Positions 61,592-62,000 of a stretch of 62,000 bases of DNA are shown here, piece after piece. This stretch comes from Apostichopus japonicus. Lineage: Eukaryota; Echinodermata; Holothuroidea; Aspidochirotida; Stichopodidae. A program made the translations under genes and the position numbers. The stretch lies in the NCBI RefSeq assembly GCF_037975245.1, contig NC_092571.1:20879917-20941916 (forward strand). The letters run 5' to 3'. Position 1 is the first letter of the stretch. Each line of letters begins with the position of its first letter. The notes under the pieces were generated by a model. It did not search any database. It had not been told where the DNA came from and was given only the letters and a program-made list of their open reading frames with translations.

Positions 61592-62000
61592 TCGATGTTG
61601 TATTCTTTCGTATATTCTGAATGTAGTCGTAGTTAGCACAACCTGAGATCAGAGTTTTTTTAGCCAGAATATTAAGTTGTGGTCGTCGTTTTTCGAATGT
61701 TCTATCTAATTTGGGTTCATTATGTAGACTCAGTGCCACGTGATACTTACCTTTGCTTTACCAGTGCAGCTTCATCACTGTCTGAGACTGGTCGTTGTTC
61801 CAGAAAGGTTCCTATGTTGCTTTGTATTCTTCTCCGTGTTTCTGGAAATGTATATTTACTTGCAAACTCGCACAGTTTTCTGCGTCTTCAATAAGAGGAA
61901 AAACAAGAATAAAAAGTCATTGGAATCCACTCATATTTTTACCAAGAAGAAAAATCAGAGTAAAAATTGTTCAATGTTGTTTTTCTTTTGAAACTAATCA
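61592..62000. other. Non-coding, probably intron
   Basis: No exon recognised; overlapping short open frames only. Confidence 0.4.

Overview
This is a gene-poor stretch of an animal nuclear genome. It is AT-rich and full of microsatellites, minisatellites, long poly-G/poly-C runs and short non-autonomous transposons, and it shows introns with GT donors. There is no bacterial-type gene packing, no Shine-Dalgarno/operon structure and no CRISPR array. The mix of hAT and TTAA-type DNA transposons, an L1/Tx1-like LINE in a microsatellite, AGGCCTA-rich DNA and a THAP exon next to a P2X7-like cytoplasmic domain suggests a marine invertebrate, perhaps an echinoderm or hemichordate. That assignment is inference.

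Host genes are represented only by exons. (1) At 38037-38145 on the minus strand is an exon with a clean acceptor, an ATG, a signal peptide and a GTAAGT donor: the start of a secreted or membrane protein. (2) At 57014-57131 on the plus strand is the first coding exon of an ABCG (White-type) transporter, ending inside the Walker A loop at a GTAAGT donor; its next exon was not found before the window ends. (3) At 10019-10143 on the plus strand is a THAP-domain exon, inside a TTAA-flanked element that also carries an antisense, frameshifted P2X7-like domain.

Mobile DNA, left to right: a TTAA element with a near-central perfect hairpin (1093-1712); a THAP-bearing Kolobok-like element (9726-11070); a GCGCGTAGC hAT family (22339, 31498, 61476, related sequence within 39416-40750); an undescribed-looking element packed with nine identical 14-bp palindromic motifs (24438-25610); a long-inverted-repeat TTAA element (28826-29385); a GGCGTAGGAG hAT family (34156, 55216); a nested hAT element with a perfect duplication (39416-40750); a retroposon whose head is the 5' end of U2 snRNA (42066-42257) and a head-less relative (45993-46112), each between target-site duplications; an L1/Tx1-like LINE inside a composite microsatellite (48140-50200); a further hAT element (51859-52261); Penelope-like tails (19764, 59778); and a LINE 3' fragment in the ABCG intron (60805-61425).

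Tandem repeats include a 20-bp minisatellite (7494-7930) and a 29-copy, 53-bp minisatellite (11331-12866). The two strongest candidates for something new are the U2-headed SINE and the GTCACGTGTGTGAC-array element. All boundaries come from reading the sequence by eye; no alignment or database search was run.
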